A DNA stretch of 64,000 bases from Acinetobacter guerrae (lineage in GTDB: Bacteria; Pseudomonadota; Gammaproteobacteria; Pseudomonadales; Moraxellaceae): positions 1 through 64,000 of the forward strand of contig NZ_LXGN01000060.1 in assembly GCF_009372255.1 (NCBI RefSeq). Reading direction: 5' to 3'. The notes under the pieces are model-generated. The model made no database searches. It saw nothing but the letters and a program-made list of their open reading frames with translations, and was not told where the DNA came from. Position 1 is the stretch's first letter; each line of letters opens with the position of its first letter. This document shows, piece by piece, positions 26,230 to 35,799 of the stretch. The translations under genes were made by a program, and so were the position numbers.

Positions 26230-27216
26230 ATGTTTAAAAACGCATTGGGAAGTCTGCTCCTGCTTACTTTTGTGCAGCAGGTGAAGGCCGCAGACATGAC
26301 ATGGTGTGTGTATGATCCCGTTGGCGCGCAAGGGGATATTACACGGCGTATAAAAGATATTACGCTTTATGCACAACGTGATCAGGTCAATGTGCAATTG
26401 AAAATTTATAAGCATGAAACAGATGCAATTGTACAATTTGATCAAAAAAAATGTTCGGGTCTGGTCGCAACCAATTTTCATACCCGAAATTATAATTCAT
26501 TTATGGGAAGTACTTCGGGCGTTGGATTTATTACAAATAATAAGACTGCGCAACATTTTATTCAGTTGTTAAATCAATCTGCATTACGTCCAGCGATGCA
26601 ACAAGGTGAATATGAAGTGATTGGGTTCATTCCTTTAGGAATGGCTTATATGATGCTTAAATCACCAACGATTTATAAAGTGACAGATTTAAAAAATAAA
26701 CGTATTGGCGTGTTGGCTGAAATTCCGCCACAAAGCGCTTTGGTGCGTAGTGTCCGTGCTCAACCTGTCGTATTAAATTTTGATAATGCGATAGATATTT
26801 TTAAAAATAATCAGGTGGATATTTTACCTATTCCAATTTATAGCCTGCTACCTTATAACCTTAAAAGAGATTTTGGCGAATCGACGCGAGTCATCAATTT
26901 TCCAGTGGTATATGCAGGTTTAAATATTGTGATTCGTTCTAGCGAATACCCAACAGGATTTGGGGTAACTGTACGCAACTGGTTTGCAGGACAGGCAAGT
27001 GTCTTAATTGGGCAAGTGTTGCGTTGGGAAAATCGTTTGCCCGCTTATTATTGGATGGATGTTTCTGCATCGGAGAAACAGGCTTATGAGTTAGTCATCG
27101 CCAAAATACGAAATCAATATTCCCAGAATTTTTTCTATGATCCACGCTTTGTCAAACTGATTAAAAAATTACGCTGTAAGGATGAACCACAATATTTTGA
27201 GTGTCAGATGTGGTAA
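26230..27216 (+). CDS. AdeT1/2-like periplasmic solute-binding protein
   Basis: A short signal peptide (FKNALGSLLLLTFVQQVKAAD) precedes DMTWCVYDPVGAQGD, a start I recognise from Acinetobacter AdeT1/AdeT2 proteins. Matching later blocks are IGFIPLGMAYMML, IPTGFG-like YPTGFGVTVRNWFAGQ, PAYYWMDV and the final CKDEPQYFECQMW. AdeT was first described as linked to aminoglycoside efflux, but the fold is that of a TRAP-type solute-binding protein. ATG 26230 (after GGGGA) is preferred over TTG 26206. It stands alone; the TRAP-like permease of this window lies 33 kb away. Ligand unknown. Confidence 0.78.
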   Translation: MFKNALGSLLLLTFVQQVKAADMTWCVYDPVGAQGDITRRIKDITLYAQRDQVNVQLKIYKHETDAIVQFDQKKCSGLVATNFHTRNYNSFMGSTSGVGFITNNKTAQHFIQLLNQSALRPAMQQGEYEVIGFIPLGMAYMMLKSPTIYKVTDLKNKRIGVLAEIPPQSALVRSVRAQPVVLNFDNAIDIFKNNQVDILPIPIYSLLPYNLKRDFGESTRVINFPVVYAGLNIVIRSSEYPTGFGVTVRNWFAGQASVLIGQVLRWENRLPAYYWMDVSASEKQAYELVIAKIRNQYSQNFFYDPRFVKLIKKLRCKDEPQYFECQMW

Positions 27217-27218
27217 AT

Positions 27219-27246
27219 AAAAATGGCAACCGAAGTTGCCATTTTT
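27219..27246. terminator. Bidirectional terminator between the AdeT-like gene and plsB
   Basis: AAAAATGGCAAC pairs perfectly with GTTGCCATTTTT around CGAA. It overlaps neither gene and suits both converging transcripts. Confidence 0.92.
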
Positions 27247-27263
27247 ATATCTAAAGAGACCGT

Positions 27264-29831
27264 TTAAGATTTTTTGCGTTTTAAACGACGTTTTGCCTGC
27301 TGCGATGCAACTGCGTCCAGTGCTGCTTTAAGTTCGTCATCGTTAAAGGTTGTAATATGTTGCAACATTTGCAAAGTTGCTTCATCCAATACCAGTTTAG
27401 CGCCTTCAGCCATATTGCTAAAGTTGCGTTCAAATTCAATCGCACCTTGCTCATTGGTACAGATATAACCTTGTTGGGTTAGAACTTTAATAAAGCTCTG
27501 GAACAAAGATTTATCAAAAAATTCAGGTGAATTAAACTCATATAGTACAGAGAGACGCTGTCCAAGCAAATGGCTCAAATCTTCGACTTGTCTTACCGAA
27601 ATATTGCCTGAGCCACGTTGTGCTATTAATGCCAAAGTCATGTAATAGCGTTCCAGACTTTGCTTGACTGGAGCCGCTAAGATCACCAATTGGTTATGAT
27701 CTTCTGAATTCGGTGCAGGGCTAATCAAGTCACCTTCGCTATCTTGTTCAATGAGTTTTGCATTGACTAAAGCTTCAGCGTATTGGTGAATATATTGTTC
27801 CAGTTGTTCAGGTTTCCATTTTAGGAATAATTCAGCCTGTAAAAATGGATACAACGTTTTAATCACATTGATTAAATTTTTCTGACTGATTTTGCCATTA
27901 TGCTCAACCAATGCTGCAATCAACGAAGGGAGAACAAAAGCGTGCAAAATATTATTGCGGAAGTAAGTTAGCAATACTGCCTGATTATCTTCAATGGCAA
28001 TAATGTCTCCCAATACATGCTGAACGCGCTTAATCAGTTTAAGTTTTAGACCATAAGCAATGATTTCTTTACCAGACAAAGGCGTAACTTGAGTGCGCTC
28101 ATCATAAGGAAGCGTAGTGACAAGATTGCGATACGCATCAAGTTGTTTAATGCAAAGTTCTTCATCTAGGGTGTGTTTTGGAGTTGCCAGTAAAATCAGA
28201 GACAGCAATGAAACTGGGTTGATTACTACGGCACGGTTGATATTTTCTAAGATAGCGTGCGCTGAACTGTTGATTGCATCTGAAACCTGCGGTGGGATTG
28301 GATCATCATTTTTTTCAATTTTGATCTGATCTGCACCATGCGCCTTAAGTAAATCATCCAGAAAAACAGGTTCACCAAAGTTGACATGTACTTTGCCAAA
28401 GATACGCTCAATTTTGCGTAAAGTTTTGACAATTCCAAAGACTGATTCTGCTTCTTTTGGTTTGCCCTGCATTTCACCAACATAGGTTGAACCTTCCATT
28501 AAACGTTCATAACCAATATAGGTCGGAACGAAAACGATCGGTTTGGCACGTCCACGCAAATGACTATGTACGGTCATGGCAAGCATGCCTGTTTTAGGCG
28601 GAAGTAATCGACCAGTACGGGAACGTCCACCTTCAATAAAGTATTCAAGTGGCGTATTACGAGAAAGAATGCTGTATAGATATTCCTTAAAGACTGATGT
28701 GTACAGACCATTTCCACGGAATGAACGGCGAATGAAGAACGCGCCACCACCACGTAATAATTGACCGACAAATGGCAGGTTTAAATTATCTCCAGCAGCA
28801 ATGTATGGCACCATTAAACCACGACGATAAATCACATAAGACAGCAGTAAATAATCGATATGGCTACGGTGACAAGGCGTATAAATGATTTCATAGTCCT
28901 TGGCCAGTTCACGCACCGTACTAAAATTATGTACGTCTACACCATCATAAAGCTGTGTCCAAAGCCGAGTCAGTGCCATATCCGCAAAACGAACAGCGGA
29001 ATAGGAATAATCTGAAACAATTTCATTTAAATAACCAATCGCACGGCGTTCGGCTTCCAACATACTCACTTTGCCACGAATGCTTTCTCGGCGAATTGCA
29101 TCTTGTACATCACGTGATTTGATCAAAGATTCCATCACGTTACGACGATCTGATAAATCTGGGCCGAGAACGACTTCACGCTGACCATCCAGATAATCAT
29201 TCAAAGTACTGACAATATAAGTCGCAGAAGAAAGATTTGGATAATGTGTCGTTGCATAATTGACCAATTGACGCAAAGACTGCGGTTCATGAAATTCGAC
29301 ATAGGTTTGACGACCATGTAAGCCAATATTCATTAACTGTTTTACTTTACCAGGTGTCGCCCAAGTATCGGTAAATAACAGTTTAAACCATGAATCTTCC
29401 TTATCAGGAGAACGTCCCCATAGTACAGTGACTGGCACCAACTCAATATCGTAGTCTGGATGTTTGTCCAAAAACTCAATCAACCGAAGCAATCGCGGTG
29501 GAAACGCGTGTGGTGGCGGATTGAGTAAATTCTTTTCATCATGATGTTGTAAGAATAAAACCGACGCTTTTTCCTTATAGTCTTCTATCACCAATGGATC
29601 TAAAGCAGGCTTTAAATGTAAGCGACGTGTTTCACCATCAATGACCAAAGCATTGCTACGTGAATAATTCTGTAATACATAGCAGACGACTTTTTTCTGT
29701 GCAGGATGTTCTGCGGTCTGGATGTCAGTCGGTTCAGAAGGGACTTCCCCAAGAACATGCGGTGTTACCACGAGGTCAAGTAACTTACTCGACAGTCGTC
29801 GATACATCTGACCGAAGCCACTCTTGGCCAT
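27264..29831 (-). CDS. plsB: Glycerol-3-phosphate 1-O-acyltransferase
   Basis: PlsB adds the first acyl chain to glycerol 3-phosphate at the inner membrane, starting phospholipid synthesis. The 855-residue protein shows the four acyltransferase blocks: HRSHIDYLLLSYV (HX4D), GGAFFIRRSF, FIEGGRSRTGRLLPPKTGML and IVFVPTYIGYERLMEG, around residues 310-455. AGGAG precedes ATG 29831. The C-terminal end is basic (KRRLKRKKS). It is a single gene divergent from tesB. Confidence 0.96.
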   Translation of the reverse strand: MAKSGFGQMYRRLSSKLLDLVVTPHVLGEVPSEPTDIQTAEHPAQKKVVCYVLQNYSRSNALVIDGETRRLHLKPALDPLVIEDYKEKASVLFLQHHDEKNLLNPPPHAFPPRLLRLIEFLDKHPDYDIELVPVTVLWGRSPDKEDSWFKLLFTDTWATPGKVKQLMNIGLHGRQTYVEFHEPQSLRQLVNYATTHYPNLSSATYIVSTLNDYLDGQREVVLGPDLSDRRNVMESLIKSRDVQDAIRRESIRGKVSMLEAERRAIGYLNEIVSDYSYSAVRFADMALTRLWTQLYDGVDVHNFSTVRELAKDYEIIYTPCHRSHIDYLLLSYVIYRRGLMVPYIAAGDNLNLPFVGQLLRGGGAFFIRRSFRGNGLYTSVFKEYLYSILSRNTPLEYFIEGGRSRTGRLLPPKTGMLAMTVHSHLRGRAKPIVFVPTYIGYERLMEGSTYVGEMQGKPKEAESVFGIVKTLRKIERIFGKVHVNFGEPVFLDDLLKAHGADQIKIEKNDDPIPPQVSDAINSSAHAILENINRAVVINPVSLLSLILLATPKHTLDEELCIKQLDAYRNLVTTLPYDERTQVTPLSGKEIIAYGLKLKLIKRVQHVLGDIIAIEDNQAVLLTYFRNNILHAFVLPSLIAALVEHNGKISQKNLINVIKTLYPFLQAELFLKWKPEQLEQYIHQYAEALVNAKLIEQDSEGDLISPAPNSEDHNQLVILAAPVKQSLERYYMTLALIAQRGSGNISVRQVEDLSHLLGQRLSVLYEFNSPEFFDKSLFQSFIKVLTQQGYICTNEQGAIEFERNFSNMAEGAKLVLDEATLQMLQHITTFNDDELKAALDAVASQQAKRRLKRKKS

Positions 29832-29961
29832 AACAACTCCTACTCAAACAAAAATGTTCCGACCAAAAAGGGCAGGAACTGCTTTAGTGAAATGATGCGA
29901 AAAACAATGGGCTATTTTCTGATAAATTACATGGACTGCGCTAGTGTTTATCGTTAAAAAA

Positions 29962-29976
29962 CGTATTTTAAATACG
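29962..29976. promoter_or_regulatory. 15-bp palindrome between plsB and tesB
   Basis: CGTATTT-T-AAATACG is a perfect inverted repeat with a one-base centre, in the 283-bp divergent region between two lipid genes. It could be an operator. No regulator is assigned; the short AT-rich palindrome could also arise by chance. Confidence 0.35.
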
Positions 29977-30114
29977 AATAACAATGCTAAAGTGTGACAT
30001 GCTAGTCAACTAATCTTTATGGTTACACTCTGAATTTATGGAAAAATACAGTATATCTGTTTTATAGTTTACAGATGTATTGTTTTTAAATCGCCGACAC
30101 TTTAAAGGTATCTC

Positions 30115-30987
30115 ATGAATGCATTAACTCAGGAACTTGTCGAGCTTTTATCTCTTGAAAAGCTTGAAGATCATTTATACCGCGGTATAAGCCGAAATTT
30201 GGTTGGTAAGCGCGTATTTGGTGGGCAAGTTCTGGGGCAGGCTTTACGTGCTGCATCATATACCACAGATCGTCCTGCTCATTCACTGCATGCTTACTTT
30301 TTATATGGCGGCGATGTAAATGCACCCATTATTTATGAAGTCGATCCTTTAAGAGACGGTCGTAGTTTCTCTAGTCGTCAGGTTCGTGCTATTCAGCATG
30401 GTCGAACGATTTTTTCTGCGATGGTATCATTTGCCGATCAAGAGGAAGGTTTGAATTATCAGCCTGAAGTGCCAGACTATCCCGCGCCTGAACAACTAAA
30501 GTCGGAAAATGAATTGAAAGAAGGTCTGGTAAGCTTTATTCCTGAAAATGTGCGGGCAAGTTTCATGCGCGAACGACACATTGAAATTCGCCCCATTGAT
30601 CCTGTTAATCCATTTCAGCCCCAACCACAAGCACCAAGAAATGCCCATTATTTGCGGACACATGATCGTATTCCTGCAAAATTAGATGATATTGCATTAC
30701 ACCAAGCGATTGTGGCGTTCTATTCCGATTTTACTTTAATGACCACTTCCTTAAAACCGCATGGTTTAAGTTATTTATCTCCAAGTTTGCAATGTGCCAG
30801 TATAGATCATGCGATTTATTTTCATCGTCCAGTGCGCGCAGATGAATGGATGCTCTACGATATGGATGCAACCGTTACTTCTAACTCTCGTGGTCTAAAT
30901 TTTGGGCGTATGTGGCAAAACGGTCAGCTCGTATGTAGCACCGTTCAGGAGGGTCTTATACGGCTTCGCGAAATTGAAACACAATAG
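30115..30987 (+). CDS. tesB: Acyl-CoA thioesterase II
   Basis: TesB hydrolyses medium and long acyl-CoA to fatty acid and CoA. The 290-residue protein has two hot-dog domains with the family blocks YRGISRNLVGKRVFGGQVLGQAL, HSLHAYFLYGG, DGRSFSSRQV, then SLQCASIDHAIYFHRP and the active-site Asp in the second half (YSDFTLMTTSL). The AAAGGT site lies 10 bases before ATG 30115. It is a single gene followed by an IS-like hairpin. Confidence 0.92.
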   Translation: MNALTQELVELLSLEKLEDHLYRGISRNLVGKRVFGGQVLGQALRAASYTTDRPAHSLHAYFLYGGDVNAPIIYEVDPLRDGRSFSSRQVRAIQHGRTIFSAMVSFADQEEGLNYQPEVPDYPAPEQLKSENELKEGLVSFIPENVRASFMRERHIEIRPIDPVNPFQPQPQAPRNAHYLRTHDRIPAKLDDIALHQAIVAFYSDFTLMTTSLKPHGLSYLSPSLQCASIDHAIYFHRPVRADEWMLYDMDATVTSNSRGLNFGRMWQNGQLVCSTVQEGLIRLREIETQ

Positions 30988-31016
30988 ATCAATTTGACTC
31001 CAATAAAGCCTCATTC

Positions 31017-31066
31017 TGAACTGCACCCCGAAAGTTGGACACTTTTAGTCTAATTTGAAGGGTGCT
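31017..31066. mobile_element. Possible terminal remnant of an IS3-family element, also a hairpin
   Basis: TGAACTGCACCCCGAAAGTT, followed by GGACA, resembles the ends of IS3-group (IS150-type) elements as I remember them. No transposase remains. Within it GCACCC (31023-31028) pairs with GGGTGC (31060-31065), and a run of T follows, so it may act as the tesB terminator. Assignment to an IS end is from memory and uncertain. Confidence 0.35.
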
Positions 31067-31162
31067 TTTTATTTTTATATCAGAAGATATGCTAAAAAAT
31101 ATTCGATTCTGTGGGGCGTGCATGTCATAGTAATTCCAAAGAATGACTTAAATTTAGATGGT

Positions 31163-32404
31163 ATGAGCTTAAATACACAGATTTTAATTGCAGCTATTTT
31201 GGGTATAGCTTTCGGATTTTTATTAAACCTGTATCCCGACACTGCCTTTTTTCATCAAAGCATATATGGTCTTGGTATAATCAGTAGCATATTTATTGGG
31301 TTACTTAAAATGTTATTGGTACCCCTTATCTTTTCTTCAATTGTGGTGGGGGTTTCCAATTTACAGGCCAGTGGCCAGTTTGGTCGTGTCTGGAAAATTA
31401 CAGCCTTATGTTGTTTGACTACAACCACATTGGCTTTGATTTTAGGAATTAGCTGTGCGCACTTATTTGGTGTAGGCAAGGGTATGGATATTGCTATATT
31501 TAGTGAGGCAATGAGCCAGCATCAAGCCCCAGCTACTTTATCGCCATCCACTTTTCTTACTAATTTTATTCAAAATACGCTCATTAATCCTTTTAAAGCC
31601 TTTAGTGATGGTAACGTCTTGGCTGTTGTGGTATTTGCCCTGTTTATTGGGGCTGCGTTAATTAAAGGCGGAGAGCGATTTCAGTCTGTACGTGTGCTCA
31701 GTCTACAGTTTTTTGACATTATGATGCTGTTGGTTGGTTGGGTCATGAAACTGGCTCCTCTAGGAATTTTGGCTTTACTGGCAAAATTGATTGCAACGGA
31801 AGACATCAAAATACTCAATAGTTTGGCCGAGTTTGCTTTAGTCGTTACGGGCACAACTATTTTTCATGGTGCTGTCGTTTTGCCTTTATTGCTCTGGATT
31901 TTTGGGAAAATGAATCCAGTTACTTTTTTTAAAGGGACACGTTTAGCGCTTATTACGGCTTTTGCTACCAGTTCCAGTTCAGCCACCATGCCATTAAGTA
32001 TGAAATGTGCTCAGGAAAATTTAAAAGTTCGACCACAAACGGCTGGATTTGTTATCCCTCTTGGTACGCAATTAAACATGGATGGCACAGCACTTTACGA
32101 AGCAGCAGCAGCTTTATTTATTGCTAATCTGGTTGGTATGGATTTAACGCTTATGCAGCAATTGATTGTTTGTTTAACGGCTATGATCGCGTCATTAGGA
32201 GCACCGGGTATTCCAAGTGCAGGAATGGTGACGATGATTATGGTCTTACAATCTGTTGGACTTCCTGCGGAAGCTATTGCAATTTTGCTGCCGATTGATC
32301 GTATTTTAGATACAGTACGTACAGTAGTAAATGTACAAGGCGATATGATGATTAGCGTGGTGGTAGATCGTTATGCCAAAGGCGATAATATTGAATCTTC
32401 TTAA
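31163..32404 (+). CDS. Dicarboxylate/amino acid:cation symporter (DAACS family)
   Basis: The 413-residue membrane protein has the family motifs: a Ser-rich re-entrant loop (ATSSSSATMPLSM), the NMDGTALYE motif of the substrate and Na+/H+ site, and GAPGIPSAGM in the second hairpin, then DRILDTVRTVVNVQGD near the C-terminal end. It imports glutamate, aspartate or C4-dicarboxylates with cations; which one is not visible. ATG 31163 (MSLNTQILIAAILG) is the family-like start. The frame is open to 31055 across an IS-like remnant, which I reject as coding. Confidence 0.9.
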   Translation: MSLNTQILIAAILGIAFGFLLNLYPDTAFFHQSIYGLGIISSIFIGLLKMLLVPLIFSSIVVGVSNLQASGQFGRVWKITALCCLTTTTLALILGISCAHLFGVGKGMDIAIFSEAMSQHQAPATLSPSTFLTNFIQNTLINPFKAFSDGNVLAVVVFALFIGAALIKGGERFQSVRVLSLQFFDIMMLLVGWVMKLAPLGILALLAKLIATEDIKILNSLAEFALVVTGTTIFHGAVVLPLLLWIFGKMNPVTFFKGTRLALITAFATSSSSATMPLSMKCAQENLKVRPQTAGFVIPLGTQLNMDGTALYEAAAALFIANLVGMDLTLMQQLIVCLTAMIASLGAPGIPSAGMVTMIMVLQSVGLPAEAIAILLPIDRILDTVRTVVNVQGDMMISVVVDRYAKGDNIESS

Positions 32405-32431
32405 AAATTAGCATAGAAGCTTTAAAAATAA

Positions 32432-32457
32432 AAAAACAGAAGGCATCTTCTGTTTTT
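32432..32457. terminator. Bidirectional terminator after the symporter gene
   Basis: AAAAACAGAAG pairs perfectly with CTTCTGTTTTT around GCAT, between two converging genes. Confidence 0.9.
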
Positions 32458-32472
32458 TTATGATTTATAGGT

Positions 32473-33417
32473 TTAAGCAGCTGCTAATACCGCTCGTTTT
32501 GCTGCTGGTGATTGGTCTAAATAACGAACAGCATCTTCCGTACTACCTTCTTTTACAGGGTCATACCACGGCATGAGATAATCGATTTGCTGAATGACAA
32601 GCCAGATTGGACTCGGTAAAATTTGGTTGTCTTTACGACCGTGTTTATACCACTCTAGCCAGATCCACGGACGCAATATACTTGGCTTATGTTCAGCAAA
32701 GCGTGGATCCTGTTTCATGATATGTGCTGCGCCATCAACCCATAAACCAAGTACCCCAACGATAACGGCGACGCTTAAATAATAACGCGCAATATAACCA
32801 CCACCTAAATGACGATATAAATCAAAGGCGACGGTACGATGTTCAATTTCTTCTGCACCATGCCATTTAACCAAATCGACCATTTCAGGATCTGCACCGA
32901 GTTCCTGCCATTTTTGATTATAGAGCGCGTATTTGCCCAAAACACACGTCATGTGCTCAACGGTTGCAATCACACCTAACCGAAATAAATCCCATTGGTG
33001 TTGCAGAATTTTAGGAACTTCCATATCCAGTGGTTTATCTGCCAACAGTTTGGTAAATAGAAAATTCATAATTTCCAGATTACGCTGAATATCGATGTTA
33101 CGTGCCGACAAATATTCTTTATTGGCTGATGTATGGGCATTAGCATGCATCGCTTCCTGACGAATAAAAGCCTGTACATCCTGTTTGAGTTTTTCATCGG
33201 TAATTTGCGGCAAGACTTTGTTATAAAGGCGGCAAAACCAAAACTCACCCGCAGGTAAAATATTGTTAATTTCATTAATAAAATAACTGGCAAAGGGTTG
33301 CTCTGGAATCCAGTCAACAGGGGTTTCTTTCCAATCGAATTTTACTTTACGTGGCTGAATACGATAGTGGATAGAAGAGCCAGGTAATTTGCGCTTAAAA
33401 AATGAAATAATACTCAT
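32473..33417 (-). CDS. Predicted metal-dependent hydrolase (PF10118-like)
   Basis: The product of about 314 residues matches the family of predicted metal-dependent hydrolases found widely in Acinetobacter. Helices carry Glu/His pairs suited to a di-metal site: FWFCRLYN, FIRQEAMHANAH, EHMTCVLG, KWHGAEEIEHRTVAFDLYRHLGG. The fold resembles ferritin-like diiron proteins; the reaction is unknown. ATG 33417 (MSIISFFKRKLPG) follows AAGGTAAGGA; the frame extends to 33519 without support. It is a single gene. Confidence 0.82.
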   Translation of the reverse strand: MSIISFFKRKLPGSSIHYRIQPRKVKFDWKETPVDWIPEQPFASYFINEINNILPAGEFWFCRLYNKVLPQITDEKLKQDVQAFIRQEAMHANAHTSANKEYLSARNIDIQRNLEIMNFLFTKLLADKPLDMEVPKILQHQWDLFRLGVIATVEHMTCVLGKYALYNQKWQELGADPEMVDLVKWHGAEEIEHRTVAFDLYRHLGGGYIARYYLSVAVIVGVLGLWVDGAAHIMKQDPRFAEHKPSILRPWIWLEWYKHGRKDNQILPSPIWLVIQQIDYLMPWYDPVKEGSTEDAVRYLDQSPAAKRAVLAAA

Positions 33418-33550
33418 GTCCTTACCTTTATTCGTTCTTATCGAACTTTTGCTGGTTTTTTCAGAGTATAAAAAATGCCCCTGTATTTTGCTTTGCAATA
33501 AGGGACATTCAGTTATCAATAGGTGATGATATGATATAAAAAGATGTGAT

Positions 33551-34351
33551 TTATTCTTCTTTTAGCACTAAATCTGGTTCATCCTCATCATCAATTGTTG
33601 CTTCTGGGATCTGACTTAAATCGAACTCAGGTTCATGCTCTAGCGTATAATTTAAGCGACCTGCCATGATGCTGGCTAACTCTTCAAGTCCTTGTCTATT
33701 GAGCGATGAAAACAATTGAATGGAAAAATTGAGTTTCATTTTCTTAAGGCTTTGTTTGACTTCAAGCAGTACTTTGTTGGCTGGGCCACGATTCATTTTA
33801 TCTGCTTTAGTCAACAAAATATGCACAAACAATTTACGTGAATGCGCCCATTCCAGCATCATGGTATCGAAATGCTGCAAAGGATGACGAATATCCATCA
33901 ACAGGACTAAACCTTGTAAGCTTTGACGATGAATCAGATAGTTTTCCAACTCTTTTTGCCAAACGCGTTTCATTTCTTCAGGGACAGCCGCATAACCATA
34001 ACCTGGTAAATCTACCAAACGCTGATCAGGATTCCCCAAACTAAAGAAGTTAATCATTTGGGTGCGTCCTGGCTTTTTAGAAGCACGCGCCAGTTGTTTT
34101 TGATTGGTTAAGGTGTTAATTGCACTTGACTTGCCTGCATTGGAACGCCCTGCAAATGCAATTTCGTAACCCGTATCTTCTACGCAAAGTGCAAGCTTGG
34201 GCGCACTCATTAAAAATTCAGCTTTGCGTAGCCAATTGAGTGCTTTTACTGAATATTCAGTAATTGCAGGATCCGCCGTTTTCTCATAGCTAATTTTTTG
34301 TTTAGGCGCGAGTCGGGCTTTGGTATCTTTGGATTTCGCATAGCGATGCAT
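33551..34351 (-). CDS. engB: Ribosome biogenesis GTPase EngB (YihA/YsxC)
   Basis: EngB is an essential GTPase needed for 50S assembly. The 266-residue protein has G1 GRSNAGKSS, G2 around KPGRTQMINFF, G3 LVDLPGYG, G4 TKADK and the GLEELAS-type end. It carries a lysine-rich N-terminal extension and an acidic C-terminal tail (DDEDEPDLVLKEE), so it is longer than the ~200-residue core. It is a single gene upstream of the metal hydrolase on the same strand. Confidence 0.94.
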   Translation of the reverse strand: MHRYAKSKDTKARLAPKQKISYEKTADPAITEYSVKALNWLRKAEFLMSAPKLALCVEDTGYEIAFAGRSNAGKSSAINTLTNQKQLARASKKPGRTQMINFFSLGNPDQRLVDLPGYGYAAVPEEMKRVWQKELENYLIHRQSLQGLVLLMDIRHPLQHFDTMMLEWAHSRKLFVHILLTKADKMNRGPANKVLLEVKQSLKKMKLNFSIQLFSSLNRQGLEELASIMAGRLNYTLEHEPEFDLSQIPEATIDDEDEPDLVLKEE

Positions 34352-34441
34352 AGAGATTAACTTTTACAATCAAAATATATTTAAAACACATTATAAAGGA
34401 TGAGAGCAATTCACGCGAATTTTAAGATCATTAGAATCATA

Positions 34442-34885
34442 TTAAGAAAGAATAGAAACAAAATTAATGGGAGAATGCTTTGAAGCAGAGGGAGGGGCAG
34501 CCAACACATCGGCCAGCGTGTATTGATCAAGTGCCAGATAAAAACTTTCTAATGCCTGATCCAAAATACCTTTTAATCCACAGTGCGCGCGCAATACGCA
34601 GGGTGGCGTGTTGCACTCTACAATCTGATGGTCACCCTGTAGGATTCGTACAATTTTACCCAATGTCAGTTCAAGCGCTTTGGGATTTAAACGAAGTCCA
34701 CCGCCTTTTCCCCGTGTGGTGATGATCCATTCCTGTTTTGCCATGAAATGAACAATTTTGACCAAATGATTTTGAGAAACATGCAAATCCCGTGCGATTT
34801 CTGCAATGGTATATGGCATTTCACTTGGGCGTGAAATGTACATTAATATACGCAAGGCATAATCGGTAAATTTATTGAGTTGCAT
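34442..34885 (-). CDS. nsrR: Rrf2-family regulator, NsrR-like nitric oxide sensor
   Basis: The 147-residue protein begins MQLNKFTDYALRILMYISR and carries the winged helix (IAEIARDLHVSQNHLVKIVH) and the three cysteines CNTPPCVLRAHC that hold the iron-sulfur cluster in NsrR. In NsrR, nitric oxide attacks the cluster and lifts repression. It lies downstream of a flavohaemoglobin-like gene on the same strand, and two NsrR-type operators precede that gene. Neighbours and operators together make NsrR much more likely than IscR. Confidence 0.85.
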   Translation of the reverse strand: MQLNKFTDYALRILMYISRPSEMPYTIAEIARDLHVSQNHLVKIVHFMAKQEWIITTRGKGGGLRLNPKALELTLGKIVRILQGDHQIVECNTPPCVLRAHCGLKGILDQALESFYLALDQYTLADVLAAPPSASKHSPINFVSILS

Positions 34886-34922
34886 GTTTAGCTAAGTACC
34901 AGAAATCCATGAAGATCATATT

Positions 34923-34957
34923 AGCTTGAAAGTTTCCCGAAGGAAACTCCCGAGCTT
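34923..34957 (-). terminator. Hairpin between the globin gene and nsrR
   Basis: AGTTTCC pairs with GGAAACT around CGAA, with an outer AGCT/AGCT pair, in the 124-bp gap. There is no clear T run in the leftward direction, so it may process or partly terminate the transcript rather than stop it fully. Confidence 0.4.
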
Positions 34958-35009
34958 AATGGCTTAAAAGGGATGACTAAATGACGTAAATAGCGTAACA
35001 AAACTAAGC

Positions 35010-35774
35010 TTAACCTTTAAGTGGAGCGGATACTGCAACCTCGTCGCCCACTTGATAATTGCTTAATAAAATATTTGCTACATCATATTCAGTGTGTTCG
35101 GGCTGTGATTTAACCAAAAAGCCATACTGAGCTTTATCTTGATTTGAACTAAAGCTAAATTGTTGAGGCTGATCAATGCCTTTGGCTGGAACATGGACTT
35201 TGACCGAAATATATTCGCCTGCATTTGCAGCGGGAATCGCTTGCTGATCGGCTGCGGAAATGCTGAATAATTTACCCTCTGCTTGTTCTTCGATCGACAC
35301 AATTTTAAAATTACGCCAACCTGCCCAACCACCATTTTGTGCAGCCAATTGATCATATTTTTGCTTTTCAACACCAATCAAAATTCCAGCTAACTGTAAG
35401 TAAGCCTGTTTCCAAGCTTCAATCAACTCAGATTCAAATGGAACATTGAGTACCTCACTAATAGAATGCAGTAGGTTTTCGCCCACAATAGAATATTGTT
35501 CAGGTTGAATATCTAAACTGACGTGCTTAGTCGTGATGTGCTCAACTGCTTTTGCCAATTTTTCAGGCTGTTCAATATTTTCTGCATACGCTAAAACTGC
35601 TGCGGCTAAGGCGCGTGGTTGACGACCTGTCGCTTGATGATCCAGATTAAATACATTTTTTAGTTCAGGATGGTTGTCTAGCATACGTTTATAAAAGTAA
35701 CTGGTGAGGGCGACACCGTGTTCACGCAAAACAGGCACTGTTGATTTTACAAGTTCAATTTGTTGTGGAGTCAT
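35010..35774 (-). CDS. Flavohaemoglobin-like globin lacking the NAD-binding domain
   Basis: Residues 1-~140 are a Hmp-type globin: LTSYFYKRML with the distal tyrosine, and KHVSLDIQPEQYSIVGENLL with the proximal histidine. Next comes an FAD-like reductase domain (GWRNFKIVSIEEQ, GEYISVKV). The protein stops at about 254 residues (AVSAPLKG), where Hmp of ~396 residues goes on into its NAD domain. The usual RxYS flavin motif reads QQFSFSS. Complete Hmp turns nitric oxide into nitrate; this short form would need another electron donor or have a sensing or binding role. Nothing after the stop resembles the missing domain. ATG 35774 (MTPQQIEL) is the family start; the frame extends into the operator. 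Confidence 0.82.
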   Translation of the reverse strand: MTPQQIELVKSTVPVLREHGVALTSYFYKRMLDNHPELKNVFNLDHQATGRQPRALAAAVLAYAENIEQPEKLAKAVEHITTKHVSLDIQPEQYSIVGENLLHSISEVLNVPFESELIEAWKQAYLQLAGILIGVEKQKYDQLAAQNGGWAGWRNFKIVSIEEQAEGKLFSISAADQQAIPAANAGEYISVKVHVPAKGIDQPQQFSFSSNQDKAQYGFLVKSQPEHTEYDVANILLSNYQVGDEVAVSAPLKG

Positions 35775-35799
35775 GGCTAGAGCTTCTATCTGGCTATAT

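Noticed and set aside
31055..31162. Upstream extension of the symporter frame
   Set aside because: It starts in the IS-like hairpin and T run, and the encoded residues are not like a DAACS N-terminus.
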